A stretch of 32,805 nucleotides of DNA from Lactifluus volemus (Eukaryota; Basidiomycota; Agaricomycetes; Russulales; Russulaceae): NCBI GenBank assembly GCA_022376515.1, contig WTXI01000375.1, positions 1-32,805 on the forward strand. Direction: 5' to 3'. Shown one piece after another: positions 1-9,969 of the stretch. The translations under genes and the position numbers were made by a program. Position 1 is the stretch's first letter. The number at the start of each line of letters is the position of its first letter. A model generated the notes under the pieces. It was not told the origin of the DNA and did no database searches. It was given only the letters and a program-made list of their open reading frames with translations.

Positions 1-852
1 CCTGACCCGCTCACAACTACAGAAACATGTCTTCTATCTCTTCCCTACTACTTCTCCAGTTACCACTGACGCTCCCCTACCCCTTTCACCACCTCCCGAC
101 TTCAGCGTTGACCTCGAAATCACCGAAGGAGGAACCTCGAACCTATCCATCGCCAAAGAATGCCAGTAGCGGCCTTCCATGCTACGAACGAACCGAATGG
201 CAACAGATACATCATGATGGCTTACCAGGCCGCGATCATCGGGGCCACTCGAGAATTCCATAGACTCCCCACTCGGTCGGCGATGAGAATTACCGGTCAC
301 CTCCCCTACCCATTGCCTGACCATACGGTAGCTACCCACTTTCGATGGGCAGTAGAACACGCAATGTCCATCCTACAAGGGGCAAACATGTGGAACCTCC
401 CCCTTCAGGAAGCGCTACAACGATTTGGCCACTCTGACCCACGATACAGCGTCGGGTCAACAAGAACCCTTCACCTCCTCCACTCATGCTCCGCCCTCGA
501 ACAGAAATCACCGAATTAGTACTACGACACCTGGGAAGAACCATCGCACCGGTACCAGCAAGTCCAGCACCGTCGTACCATTCAGACTTTCCACCACCCC
601 CATCGACCCCGTCATACCACGTAACAACACCGCCTGGGAATACCCCAGACCTCTCCCCTACGTCTCCGACCCTCGACGACCCCATCTCATCCTCCGACGA
701 AGCGGTGGACGCACTTATCACTCATGACTTTGAGATGGCCTCGAAGAAGCTGAGAGAGAACAACGAGAGATGCTGCGAACCCCTACACCTGATGGACCCC
801 AGCCGGGTGTTAAACCGGGATTAGGATGGATCGTCAACCAGATCCTCCCTGA
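1..852 (+). other. Decayed upstream part of a retroelement coding region
   Basis: No single reading frame stays open across this stretch. Several short overlapping plus-strand frames (27-263, 160-519, 486-824) look like pieces of one damaged coding region. Proline- and serine-rich blocks between 430 and 720 resemble the linker of a retroelement structural protein. The position, directly before a zinc-knuckle gag remnant and a 3' LTR, suggests the amino-terminal part of the same gag-like gene. The left end of the element lies outside the window. The assignment rests on context only. Confidence 0.35.
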
Positions 853-1626
853 TTGGAAATTGCCCAACGTCCGGATGGCAACGGAACATCCACCGCCGCC
901 TTTGTTCTCATCGACATGACGGACGATGATGGACCATCAGTACTGGGAACTCAAGGGAAGAATTGCCCTACAAGTTGCAGACCACTTAGGGCCGCACGAG
1001 CGCGATTCCCCCAACGTCCGTATACCCGCAAACAACGATTCCTGTTCGCAGAAGACGAAAAACATTCACCTTTGGTCGATGCGGCCCTAGAAGAATTGGA
1101 AGACCCAACTCTGACAGCCGAGGTGATTCGTCACCGCTTGTTCATCAGCAAAATGAGAAGGACGGCACGCCACATGTCTCACCTTCGTCGCAAATTCCTA
1201 GCATACCAGGAGGAGGCCTGGATCACCCACGAACTCTTAGCAAATGCGAACGCCGCCTTTCGAATCACCCACATGATCAACTCCGACATAGGTGGCGGCT
1301 TTGGTAGTGGCGCCCGTCTCTCCCATAGGGTTCGCCTCGAAGGGATGGACATCCTTGAAGATCCGTGGAGAGAGGAGCCCACACGTCGCGAAGCATTCTG
1401 CGAATGGTGCAGGCGCGAAGACCACGATACGGGATTTTGCCACTTCTTGCGTAAGTGCCAATTCTGTGGTCAGTGCGGGCACGTCGAGGACAAGTGTAAT
1501 ATCCCCCACCGAAACTGCCATCACGGCCTCACGTGCAAGGTTCCTGTCGATCACCTTAACCTCGAGAAAACCCGCTGCCCCACGAGGACTCGTCGTCCTG
1601 CCCGACTCGGGGTCCGCTTCACTTAG
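853..1626 (+). pseudogene. Gag-like nucleocapsid remnant with two CCHC zinc knuckles
   Basis: The open frame gives 257 residues but starts without an ATG. The carboxy-terminal part carries two CCHC knuckles of the form C-x2-C-x4-H-x4-C, at about residues 183-196 (CEWCRREDHDTGFC) and 202-215 (CQFCGQCGHVEDKC). These bind RNA in gag and nucleocapsid proteins. Residues 75-125 are rich in Arg and Glu and look helical. A second frame around 930-1060 also reads like coding sequence, so the gene probably shifts frame near 1030-1070 and is broken. It ends about 27 bases before an LTR. In an autonomous Ty3/gypsy element pol would lie between gag and the 3' LTR, but none is present. A gag-only non-autonomous element or an internal deletion would explain this. 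Confidence 0.55.
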
Positions 1627-1653
1627 AAGCTTCAGACGCTAATAAGGGGGTAA

Positions 1654-2185
1654 TGTCACGGTAACGTGACGTGACGGTCACAGGTGACCCTGACTCATCA
1701 TTTTCCTTCCCTTACTCATCGACACGTTGGACGATTCTCCCACCTTCCGTTAGCTTCCGTAACGTTCCGGCTAGTTCCATAGGCTTCCACACATTTACAG
1801 GGATGCCCCTGAACATTCTAGCACGATCCACTGTTCGAGTATATATATCCCTTGTACCTCTGAGACGGGCCTTAAGCTCGTTCTCCTGTAGAACTCAGGT
1901 AGTCGATACAGCGAGCAATACAAGTGGCTGTTCAAGCCTTCCCTTCCCCTTCCCCTCTGAAAGACTGCTTCCTCTTTGAGTGAAGCCTTTGAAGACTTGT
2001 GTGGATCACGCCACAGCCAAGTCTTCTACTCTTTGACTAGACCTTCGCGCCTTAGTCCCTGCGGCCGCTTCGTCGTTCCGCTTAGTCAGCACGACTCAGA
2101 CCCGAAACCACGCCACGGTGACCTGACCGTGACACAACCAGAACGACGCTCACTTCGAGCCACGGTCCCTGCGAACCGTGACACA
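1654..2185 (+). repeat. Probable 3' LTR of a Ty3/gypsy-like retroelement
   Basis: The block starts TGTCACGGTAACG directly after a purine run (AATAAGGGGGTAA, 1641-1653) that looks like a polypurine tract. It ends in AACCGTGACA at 2185, giving TG...CA borders with a 9 bp inverted match (TGTCACGGT/ACCGTGACA). An alternative end is 2135, where CTGACCGTGACA gives the same match. A TATA-like run (GTATATATATCCC) near 1839 and the polarity gag, tract, LTR indicate plus-strand orientation. The 5' LTR is outside the window, so the border and target duplication cannot be confirmed. Confidence 0.6.
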
Positions 2186-2201
2186 CGTGGCCCTCATGCG
2201 A

Positions 2202-2290
2202 ATGGCAATTGAAGTTGGTGATGATCCGCTGGATGAGGACTGGGTACCAAAAAAGACAAGAAAGAAGTTGCAAAAGGAGACCCGGAGAAA
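2202..2290 (+). other. Possible first exon of the DDE transposase
   Basis: An ATG at 2202 opens an acidic then Lys/Arg-rich frame that runs to a GT at 2291. It is followed by a pyrimidine-rich stretch and CATAG at 2331-2335. The spliced frame does not join the downstream transposase frame, which is phase 0 at 2336. Either the true donor is different or the gene has a frameshift here. The basic composition fits the start of this transposase type. Confidence 0.3.
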
Positions 2291-2335
2291 GTGTGCGTGT
2301 TTTACCTTTCAATTTACTGAGTATTATTCTCATAG

Positions 2336-4682
2336 GCATTGACAGCTGCTGGTGCAAACCGTCCCAAATGCTACAAGAAAGGCCCAGATGTTGGGAGTAA
2401 ATCAAGGCGGAGTAAATACCGTTATAAATCACTGCTTAAAGACCAGAAGACACTCGAAAACCTTGGGTTCACCAAAGTCATCAAGCCAGACACCTCAAAT
2501 GATGACTCCGAAGACAGTAGTGAATCAGATTCCAGTGGATTTGGGGAAGAGACTTTTGAGGTTTGTGAATACGAGCTCAGGCGGCCATTGACAGCCTCAA
2601 ATAAATATCAGGATGTCGTGATCAAGCAAGAAAGCCAGGCACTTGAAACATCCATTCCTGATGCTCCTCTAGGAAAAGAAGACATGGATATTCGAAGCGA
2701 CAGCGGCCGTGATTCTGTCCAGATCCGTTTTGAATCGGCCACTCCACCTCGTTTATTATTTGATGACGAAATCGACCCAGGATCATCATCGCAGAGTTCC
2801 CGCGATCCTGTTCGAGAATCAACGACTCTGCCGTGGCTATTTGATGATGATGACCCCAATCTCACAGATGAAGAGTGGGAGGCAGAGCTTGATGAATGCC
2901 TGGCACCGAATTCAACAGAAATACGGGACTGGAGTACACTCCGGGAGCAAATAAAGAGAGACCTGGCAAGAAAATACAAATCCCTCCCACTGTCGCAGGT
3001 CAATCAGTTTATGATTCTTCGCAATTTTGCTACACTTCACCTCAGAGGACTTGGTAGGATAGATGCAAGCAAAGAAATTGCACGACAATTCCACCAGAAG
3101 CTTGAAGGTTCATCAGATCACTTTGCCCGTAGAATCCGATCGCTTGCACGACACTATCAAATTTTCGAGCAGCTTCCACGAGAACGACGAGGTGGAATAA
3201 AAAATGCACGCTCAATCTTGAAAAACGAGGGAGTTCGTCGTGCAAGTCGTGCGTGGCTCATGCAACAACGGAAAGGGAAGGTCACCCCCGTGAAATTTCA
3301 AAAAGGCCTCAATGAGATCATCCTTCCATCCCTCAGCATTTATCCCAGCAAACCCCTTTGTGAGAGAACAGCTCGCCGTTGGCTTGTCAAATTAGGTTGG
3401 CAACGCACAAAAATCAAAAAAGGTGTTTACATCGATGGGCATGAGCGTGCAGATGTCGTGTCATATCGCCAAAATGATTTCCTTCCAAAAATGGCAGTGT
3501 ACGAACGCCAAATGGCAAGATATGAGCGGGTTGGTGATGTTTTACAGCGCATTGCACCTACACTTCAACCTGGCGAGCAAGAACTCATCCCAGAGTTCCA
3601 TGATGAATCATCTTTTCAAGCCTTTGAGCACACAACTTCAGTTTGGTAAGTATTCTTACTTCTTATCTATGATTATTCTTACAAGCTGCACATTATTTTA
3701 AAGGTTACATTCGACAGAACAAATTATTCCGAAGAAGGATAGAGGGCGGCTGATCCACGACTCCGAATACATTGAGCCAGAGAATGGACGCTTAGTCGTC
3801 AAAGGTCCAAACGGCGAAGTTCTCAAGGAAGCACGACAAATAATTTATCCGGGGTCAAACGGTGATCCGTGGTAGGATTCCAAGCAACTTATTGACCAGG
3901 TAATCAACAAGGCAATCCCCGTCTTTGAGGAAGCACACCCAGGATGCCAGGCCCTTTTTATTTATGATCAATCATCTGCTCATGCTGCATTAGCACCTGA
4001 CGCACTCAAAGCCTTTGAGATGAATAAATCAAACGGAGGAGTACAACGGCGGCAAAAGGACACCATCATCCCAGAATCAAACCCATTTCCAGAACACCGT
4101 GGCCGAGTTCAAAAGATGATGACGGAATCCGGAGAGCAAAAGGGGCTCCAGCAAACTCTCGAAGAGTGCGGCTTCAATGTGGGTCGCCTTCGTGCCAAAT
4201 GCGCACCAGTCTGTCCATTCGAGAATGATGGTTGCTGCATGGCACGTATTCTCAGTAAACAAGACGACTTTGCCAACCAAATTTCTGTGCTCGAAACTGT
4301 AATTCGAGAGGCTGGCCATGAATGTATTTTTCTGCCCAAGTTTCACTGCGAGCTCAATCCTATCGAGATGGTGAGTCCAATTTTTCGTCATCACTTAACT
4401 TATGTATGTCATCTACTTCTGCAGTATTGGGGATGGGCTAAATATCGATACAGACAAGTAGACAAGAATACCTTCCAACAAGCCAAAGATGCTGCCTCAC
4501 AGGCCCTCGATGCATGTCCGGTCGAGGTGATACGGAGATTCATCAACCGATCGTGGCGGTGGATGTCAGCCTATCGCATGGGACTGACCGGAGATGCTGC
4601 TCAATGGGCAGTACGGAAGCAGAAGGGACACCGCAGCGTCTCGAGAACTGCAATGATGCACCTGGATGCCGTTCTTAATTGA
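2336..4682 (+). pseudogene. Tc1/mariner-IS630-like DDE transposase, inactivated by TAG
   Basis: Three exons can be followed: 2336-3645, 3704-4370 and 4425-4682, with introns of 58 and 54 nt that have GTAAGT/AAAG and GTGAGT/GCAG borders and keep frame. The protein has a basic start, an acidic linker, a helical DNA-binding region (about 2950-3420), and a DDE catalytic domain. Candidate catalytic residues are the Asp of FHDESSF (about 3600), the Asp of IYDQSSAH (about 3965) and the Glu of HCELNPIEM (about 4350). The last is the NPIE signature of Tc1/mariner-IS630 enzymes, which cut and paste DNA. An in-frame TAG at 3873-3875 follows GDPW, before the second catalytic Asp, where related proteins probably carry Trp. 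No clear ATG joins the frame and no terminal inverted repeats were found, so the copy looks dead and decapitated. Confidence 0.8.
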
Positions 4683-4910
4683 TTGTCATTGAATTTGGGA
4701 TAGGAAATCAATTTCTGGTACACATACATAGTCATATATTGCGATTTTTGAGCCCAAAAATTTGGCACTTTCTAATCACTCGTAGGAAAAACTTCGGAGA
4801 TGCTTTTTTTGACGTCTTTCGAGATTTGCAGCTCAATTCCGAAAAAATCTCATCAATCCATTCACTTCCCGCCCAGATAACCGATTTGTCGGCTTTGGTT
4901 GTCCACGACT
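4683..4910. other. Non-coding flank of the DDE transposon
   Basis: This AT-rich stretch lies between the transposase stop and the point (about 4911) where similarity to the F-box spacers at 14550 and 17555 begins. It presumably contains the right end of the transposon. No inverted partner was seen near 2190, perhaps because the gypsy-like element replaced the left end. Confidence 0.4.
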
Positions 4911-5382
4911 GTAGCCTTCGATTGCTTAGCTGGAACGTGGCTGTGTCCTTGATCGATAACACGGCCTCTGCCGAGAGTCGACACCGCGGCAATCACCGAC
5001 GGTCGTTGACACGGTCGTCCTAGTTCCGTCGCGGTCGCGATTCAGACTCGGCGTTGCGCCTACAGCACTTAATGACAGACATATCACGCGTGAAAACAGA
5101 GCGCGGAGCCACGCGAGCTTACCGCGAGTGAGGAGGCTGACAATAGAGGACTCTGAAACGCAATGCCACGAGGAGAGCCCATGCTTAACGCCCTCTACCT
5201 ACGGCGCGACGAAGTCCCAATAGGTGTTGGCCTGAAGGCGAGGACGGTACGTAGAATTTTCGAGTCCATCTCTCCTTTAGAGCCACCTAATTCAGTTCTT
5301 TGTGACATTCACTATCCTTCAGTTGCACCTCCGTTGGAGCACTCGCCCGCTGGTCTGGAACAAGCTTGCCGATGACGATATG
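4911..5382 (+). pseudogene. Acetyltransferase (NAT9-like) relic, copy 1
   Basis: The block matches spacers at 11560, 14560 and 17560. It contains plus-strand traces of a GNAT-type acetyltransferase. The first trace is a segment reading ELTASEE around 5117, like the ELTASEPLTLEEEY region of N-acetyltransferase 9. A GTACGT donor follows at about 5247, then an exon start matching the copy at 14935. The relic stops at GATGACGATAT (about 5382) and joins straight to GGTCCCTGTT. This downstream sequence lies about 360 bases further along in copy 4, so the end of the gene is deleted. Extra bases break the frame. The F-box gene that should lie head-to-head on its left is missing, replaced by the DDE transposon. 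Confidence 0.55.
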
Positions 5383-6001
5383 GTCCCTGTTAACTTGGAC
5401 GCATGCACACACCGCACGCGTCTTTTACTTGGCTTCTGCCAGAGGTCTTCCCCACCATCACAATATATGACCAATCAGATAGAAGGGGTTGTCTCTCCTT
5501 CGTTCTGCAATTCTCGAGCTTTCGATACATTTCAAATCCATATGGTTAGAGATAGTGGCGCAGTCATACAAAAGTAAAGATGATGGCATAAACCGTGACG
5601 TAGTGGAAAGAGTGCTAGGAAGGGATCAGAAAACGAGCTACTCAAATGAAGGGGGGCACGAGACTATCACAATGTAGTAGGAATGACACAGGAATCCACG
5701 ACGATGACAAACATGAGACCCAAGGCACGCTACTAAGAACATAAATAACCAAAACGGGTACTAGTGATTCAAGGGGACACGGTCCAGCGTAACGGTAGCA
5801 CTGAGCCAAGGCATAAAAGGTGGTCGTGGCCTAAGGGACCTTGCGGAGTAGAAGGTGGGACATCGGGCATGGGGTTGGCGATACGATATACCGGGATCGC
5901 TCGGGATGAGGTCAAATGATAGAAGGAGGAAAGGGGACGAGTGAAAGGAAGAGAGTGAGGGTGGTTCCAAGCGCAGCGGCGACTTTGCTGTCCCGATGTC
6001 T
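5383..6001. repeat. Duplicated 3' flank of type I F-box gene (copy 1)
   Basis: This 600 bp block recurs at 12355-12999 and 15358-15973, each time just downstream of a minus-strand F-box stop codon. Shared landmarks include CAGATAGAAGG-like sequence near 5477, TGGCGCAGTCATACAAAAGTAAAG near 5556 (given here only as a landmark around a conserved AAAGTAAAG) and the purine-rich run just before the stop. It probably holds the F-box 3' UTR and terminator. No convincing gene was seen in it. Confidence 0.6.
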
Positions 6002-7526
6002 TCAATCGACTTCGCGGCGAGAGATAATCACAGGGTGAGAAGAATGCTGGCGAGCTGCGACAAATGATTCTATGCCATTATCCACAGTCTTGTCTGACGC
6101 CTTCCCCACAACGAAAAGACTCTGTAGCGAGGGTAATACTTCAGCGGCTGAGTCTCCGGTGAGACCCTCTAACGCGGCTGCGATAAACGGTTCCAGAGAG
6201 ACGTATATTGTAAGACTCTGGACTGAGGGAAATGAGTGAAAAAGCTGGAGCCATAGCGTGGGATCCATGTTGTCAGGATCCGGAAATGACCAGGATTGGA
6301 TGATGAGAGAGTTCACGGTAGAGCGGAAGAGCAGAATCTGGCTGCATATTTGCGCTACGGAAAAGACTTGCCAGTCCAACCTTTTGCTCCCGATATACCA
6401 CGTGTAAAGATCCACGGAATGACTTGAGGCAAACGTGATGGAGGCGCCGTATGACTCGATTTCCAAGGCAAGACTGGATGATCTGAACGACTTTAGGTGA
6501 CCAAAGAACCGAATGATTTGGGGGATGTCGAACACAGGCTGATGGAAGAAGCATATCTGGAAGTTATCGAGTGCAGGGGCGTCGATTCGGGCCGCGAGGA
6601 CTTCCAAGTACTCGCTCACACCTTTAAATGTCAACCAAGTGAGAGCGGGGAGAACAAACCGGGTCGGTGGCGGTACAGGTCGGTTTCTTCGTTTGGGGTG
6701 AGGTGTCGGGGATCCGAAATAGATGCAAAGGAATTCGAGCATTGGCAACCCAGACAGGGATCTGGCCATTGTCTCGGGTGGGATGTACCCAGAATTAGGT
6801 ATATTGTAAAGATAAAGAGATGTGAGGTCGCTTGTAGACGAGAGGAGTCGTGGCAAGGAAGGAAATGAGATTGAGGATAATTTGAGACGTCGTAGACAGG
6901 GTGCGGATCCGTTCAAGAATGTATCGGGAAGAAGAAACTCCCCATTGAGTGAATTCAAGTAAAGAGATATCAATGCTGGAAATGACTGCTCCATTATCGG
7001 GACAACTTCTTCCCATAGAAAATTCACTGGATTGGTGATATCAATCCGGCGTACGCGATCACAGTGCCCCAATGCGGCAACGAGGTTGTCTAACCTGTCG
7101 TCGGAGACATCCGACACCGCACAGAATTCGAGATTGAGAGGAAATTCTGGCCAGATATCCAACAGCTTCCTCACAGGTGTTCGCTTCGTGCAACCAAGTT
7201 GCAGATCGAGACGGATTGGGGATCCAAATACGACGTATCGCCATCTTCGGCATACGTGCACCAGAGTCTCCCATTCCCATCTCAATTCTGTGTCGTATCT
7301 GTCGAAGTTGATATAGATATCGAATATCTCTAGGAGGACATTGTCAGGGAGAGATTCGATTGTGACTCGTTGAGACACCGGGCCTACACCAGGCGACACA
7401 ACTCAGTCATCGTTAAGGTTGTTCCTAATGAGTCTTACCTAATTCCTGTTGAGTCAACGATTTCTCCCATTGACGAACAACAACGCTTCTGCTGTTTGAG
7501 ACTGTGGAACGGCCATCCATTTGCAT
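6002..7526 (-). CDS. F-box protein FB1 (type I)
   Basis: Two exons: 7526-7439 and 7383-6002, with a 55 nt intron (GTAAGA...TGTAG) that keeps frame and gives about 489 residues. Start: ATG at 7526, with a second ATG at 7520 that aligns with the starts of FB3 and FB4. After a short basic leader comes an F-box (SLPDNVLLEIFDIY, then WETLVHVCRRWRYVVFGSP). In mushroom proteins this motif binds Skp1 in an SCF ubiquitin ligase. The rest is a series of leucine-rich segments (LRRLKLSSISFPSLPRLLSS and similar) likely to form a substrate-recognition repeat domain. The substrate is unknown. It ends with TGA at 6002-6004. It is a tandem paralogue of FB2-FB6. A G-rich minisatellite and acetyltransferase relic 2 lie upstream. 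Confidence 0.85.
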
Positions 7527-7899
7527 CAGAAACAAAAACAGGGCCAGTACTTCGGCCGAAATGCGGCGCGTTGTCGACTCTGACTCGACCCGGCGGCCGG
7601 ACTCGGAGACACATAAGTGTCCTTCGTCTCCCCCCGTCTCATACACGTGATCTCAGGGGTTTCGGGCCGGTAGGACTAACCACCCCCTCCGGATCGGTCA
7701 TGCTCTGATTGGCTAAGCATGCCATCTTTTTTGGAAATATTGTAAACTCTCAGGTGTGACAAACACACTGTTTATTTTATTTTGCCACACACTATGATTT
7801 CAGCAACAATATATATATATTTGAGACTAAACTACAACATGAAGCACTATCTAGGACTATGTACAGGAGGGTGATCCAATGGTTCCATCAGCCTTGGTG
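7527..7899. promoter_or_regulatory. Upstream region of FB1
   Basis: This stretch holds no supported gene. It differs from the upstream regions of FB3 and FB4, which are nearly alike. A GATTGG (inverted CCAAT) at about 7707 and a TATATATATAT run at about 7811 are possible promoter elements, but neither is proven. The leftward F-box promoter is expected within the first 200 bases. Confidence 0.35.
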
Positions 7900-8740
7900 G
7901 AACAGCCCTGGCAGGGGTGGGGCTGGGGGGCCACGGGAGGTGGTGGTGGTGGTGGTGGTGGAGGCGCGGGAGGCGGTGAGGAGGAGGCGAGGAGCGCGGG
8001 AGGCACGAGAGAACGCACGGGAGGCGCAGGAGAATGCACAGGGCGCGGGAGGAGGCGAGGGATGCAGGAGGAGGCACAGGGCGCGGGAAGCGCAGGAGGA
8101 GGCGCGGGCGCGGGAGGAGGCGCAGGAAACGTAGGAGGAGGCGCAAGCAGCACAGGAGGCGTGAGAAGCGCAAAGCACGGGAGGTGCAAGCGGCACGGGA
8201 AGCGCAGGAGGCGCGGAGGCAGTGGCACAGGAGGCGGATGTGGCGCAGGAGATGGCGGTCCAGGCGGCAGAGGCGGCGGTGCAGGAGGAGGTGGTCCAGG
8301 CGGCGGAGGTGGAGGAGGCAATGAAAAAAAAAGTCAGACGCGTTGGGGCGGGGCAGGCAGCGTGACAACGTACCGGGGAGAGGTGCAGAAGGCACCAGCG
8401 CAGGCAGCGTGAGAACATAGACCACCTCGCAGTGCCAGTGGATCCAAGAGGAGGCGAAGCGGTGGGGGAGGCGCAGGCACAGGAGGCATATGACGACACG
8501 ACAGAGGCAGAGGCAGAGGCAGAGAAGGAGAGGAGGCGGAGGAGGGAGCAGTGGGACGCATTGCACAGGGCAGTTTGACAACGCACACAGGAGGCGACGC
8601 AGTCGCAGTGGCAAGAAGGCGGCGGGGACGTGGAGGGATGTGGCAGCGCCAGACGGGGAGCGGTGGTGGCAACAGCTGAAGCCAGGACACGGAGACGGCG
8701 ACAGAGGGGGACAGAGGAGGGGACAGAGCACATGGTGCCA
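7900..8740. repeat. G-rich GGAGGCG-type minisatellite
   Basis: The plus strand is almost free of pyrimidine runs and is built from degenerate short units around GGAGGCGCAGGAG, GCGCGGGAGGAGGC and, near 8500, repeated GGCAGA. Open frames exist on both strands in several phases, as expected when stops are rare in GC-rich repeats. Their products are low-complexity (poly-Pro/Leu or Arg/Gly), so coding is doubtful. Several G-runs (for example GGGTGGGGCTGGGGGG near 7915) could form quadruplexes. The block sits between FB1 and acetyltransferase relic 2, so it was probably inserted into, or expanded within, the ancestral short promoter spacer. Confidence 0.7.
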
Positions 8741-8939
8741 ACAAGAATAAACAACGGCACATAAGATTTGTAAGACTTTCCTTTTATGGAAATGTGAGAC
8801 GGGGGGAGAGGTAAGTCAGTTTCTGGCGCCCCTTGCCGCAAGCCCATTGCGTGCAGCAGCTCGAATGTCTATGCCCCGCCGATCGCGACCACTGCCTCAT
8901 TCCCGTGTTTATGAGTAGGTAGTTGGCGGGGAGAGGAGG
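8741..8939. other. Spacer, nothing recognised
   Basis: Mixed-composition sequence between the minisatellite and the acetyltransferase relic. No frame, repeat or motif was supported here. Confidence 0.4.
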
Positions 8940-9400
8940 TCAGTGTGTGGCCTTTCCATATTCTTCTTTACAGCCACTTCATCCCATTTCACAGAACTCA
9001 CGTCCACTGCGGCCCTCGCTCGCTGGCCCTGAACTCGCCAATGACGAAATCAGAACATTCCCCATAATTGGCGATGTCGATCGCTTTTTCAAGAATCAAC
9101 GGGAGAATCACGAGTCGGAGGTCGAGTGTGAGTGCGAGTGCGAGTGATGATAGTTGGTTCGTGACTATGTCTTATCTTTTTTTATACAAAAAGCGATGTA
9201 TTTCTCTAACCCCGCAGAGCCCGCATACCGATGTTGCGCTAGTATTGCGCTATGTTATGCGTGCGACGAGCTGGGTGGGCGAAAGGAGTCAATCGTGTCG
9301 CGAATTGGGATGACCAACACACACAGCATCGCCCCCTCTGCGCGTCTTGAAGTCGGGTTCTCTGCACGGTCTCTATCTTTGACAAGTCGAGATGGGGGTG
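8940..9400 (+). pseudogene. Acetyltransferase (NAT9-like) relic, copy 2, most complete
   Basis: This copy retains the part that best identifies the family. After an apparent acceptor (TTTACAG, about 8973) the frame includes PIIGDVDRFFKN (about 9061), matching the LIGDVNLFF core seen in copies 3 and 4. After a second acceptor (CCCCGCAG, about 9217) it reads EPAYRCCASIALCYACDELG. This resembles the acetyl-CoA-binding strand and helix of GNAT enzymes, except that the usual R-G-x-G/A glycines are replaced by Cys. It continues SIVSRIGMTNTHSIA, the fungal form of the NAT9 segment IGMDNEPSI. N-acetyltransferase 9 proteins acetylate protein amino-termini. A GAGTGC microsatellite and in-frame stops near 9145 interrupt it, and no start region is visible. 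Confidence 0.62.
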
Positions 9401-9539
9401 GTGTAAGTTTGTCAACAGGATAGATACGGCAGTACTCCTGAGCAAGTTGGCTCGTCACACACGGTCGATGTCCTCGCACTATTCTCCTCACTCCACCTCT
9501 CGCTCCGCGACGTTATCTCTTCCACGACGCTATTGAGCC

Positions 9540-9969
9540 TCGATCATACAAGCCAAAGAGGCTGAGGAAGGTTATATTCAGAGGGCCATGTCATGATGCG
9601 GAGACTACAACAAATATATGGTAATAGTATGAAAAGGAAGCATGGTAATTGGGAAATGGGTTGTGAACCAAGGCGAAACGCGGCTGTGGGGTAAACAGTA
9701 AACAGTCGGAGATCCTAGGAGACAGATAGAAACGAGACAAAGGAATCAGCGGTGTCATAGAGAAGCATAAAGCTGCATAAGGAGATGCACGGCACGCCCA
9801 AATATCATTAACGAACCAGTGACACATGAGGTATCATAGACCTTTCATAACACAACACGGGCCAGCACTGAACCTGCAGCGAATTTATCGCTGTCAGACG
9901 AAAAATAATGGGCAGATGGTAAGAGAAAGAAAAAGAGTGAAAGAATGCAATTTGAGCAAAGGGGAGGTA
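9540..9969. repeat. Duplicated 3' flank of type II F-box gene (copy 1)
   Basis: This region is similar to 31080-31601. Shared landmarks are GAAGGTTA(T/C)ATTCAGAG, GGCGAAACGCGGCTGTG, CAGTCGGAGATCCTAGG and CAAAGGAATCAGCGGTGTC. Each copy lies just downstream of a type II F-box stop (FB2 and FB6). It differs from the 3' flank of the type I genes. It probably carries the 3' UTR and terminator. The outermost 60 bp, with a plus-strand GYIQRA-like frame, may be the end of an old neighbouring gene. Confidence 0.6.

Noticed and set aside
2608..3003. Minus-strand frames opposite the DDE transposase
   Set aside because: They are shadows of a well-supported plus-strand coding frame with Ser-rich antisense composition.
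2186..4910. Terminal inverted repeats of the DDE transposon
   Set aside because: No inverted match was found between the two flanks. The left end may be lost.
7847..8847. Long overlapping frames on both strands in the G-rich repeat (up to about 319 codons)
   Set aside because: They arise from stop-poor GC-rich repeats, give poly-Pro/Leu or Arg/Gly products in several phases, and show no domain.
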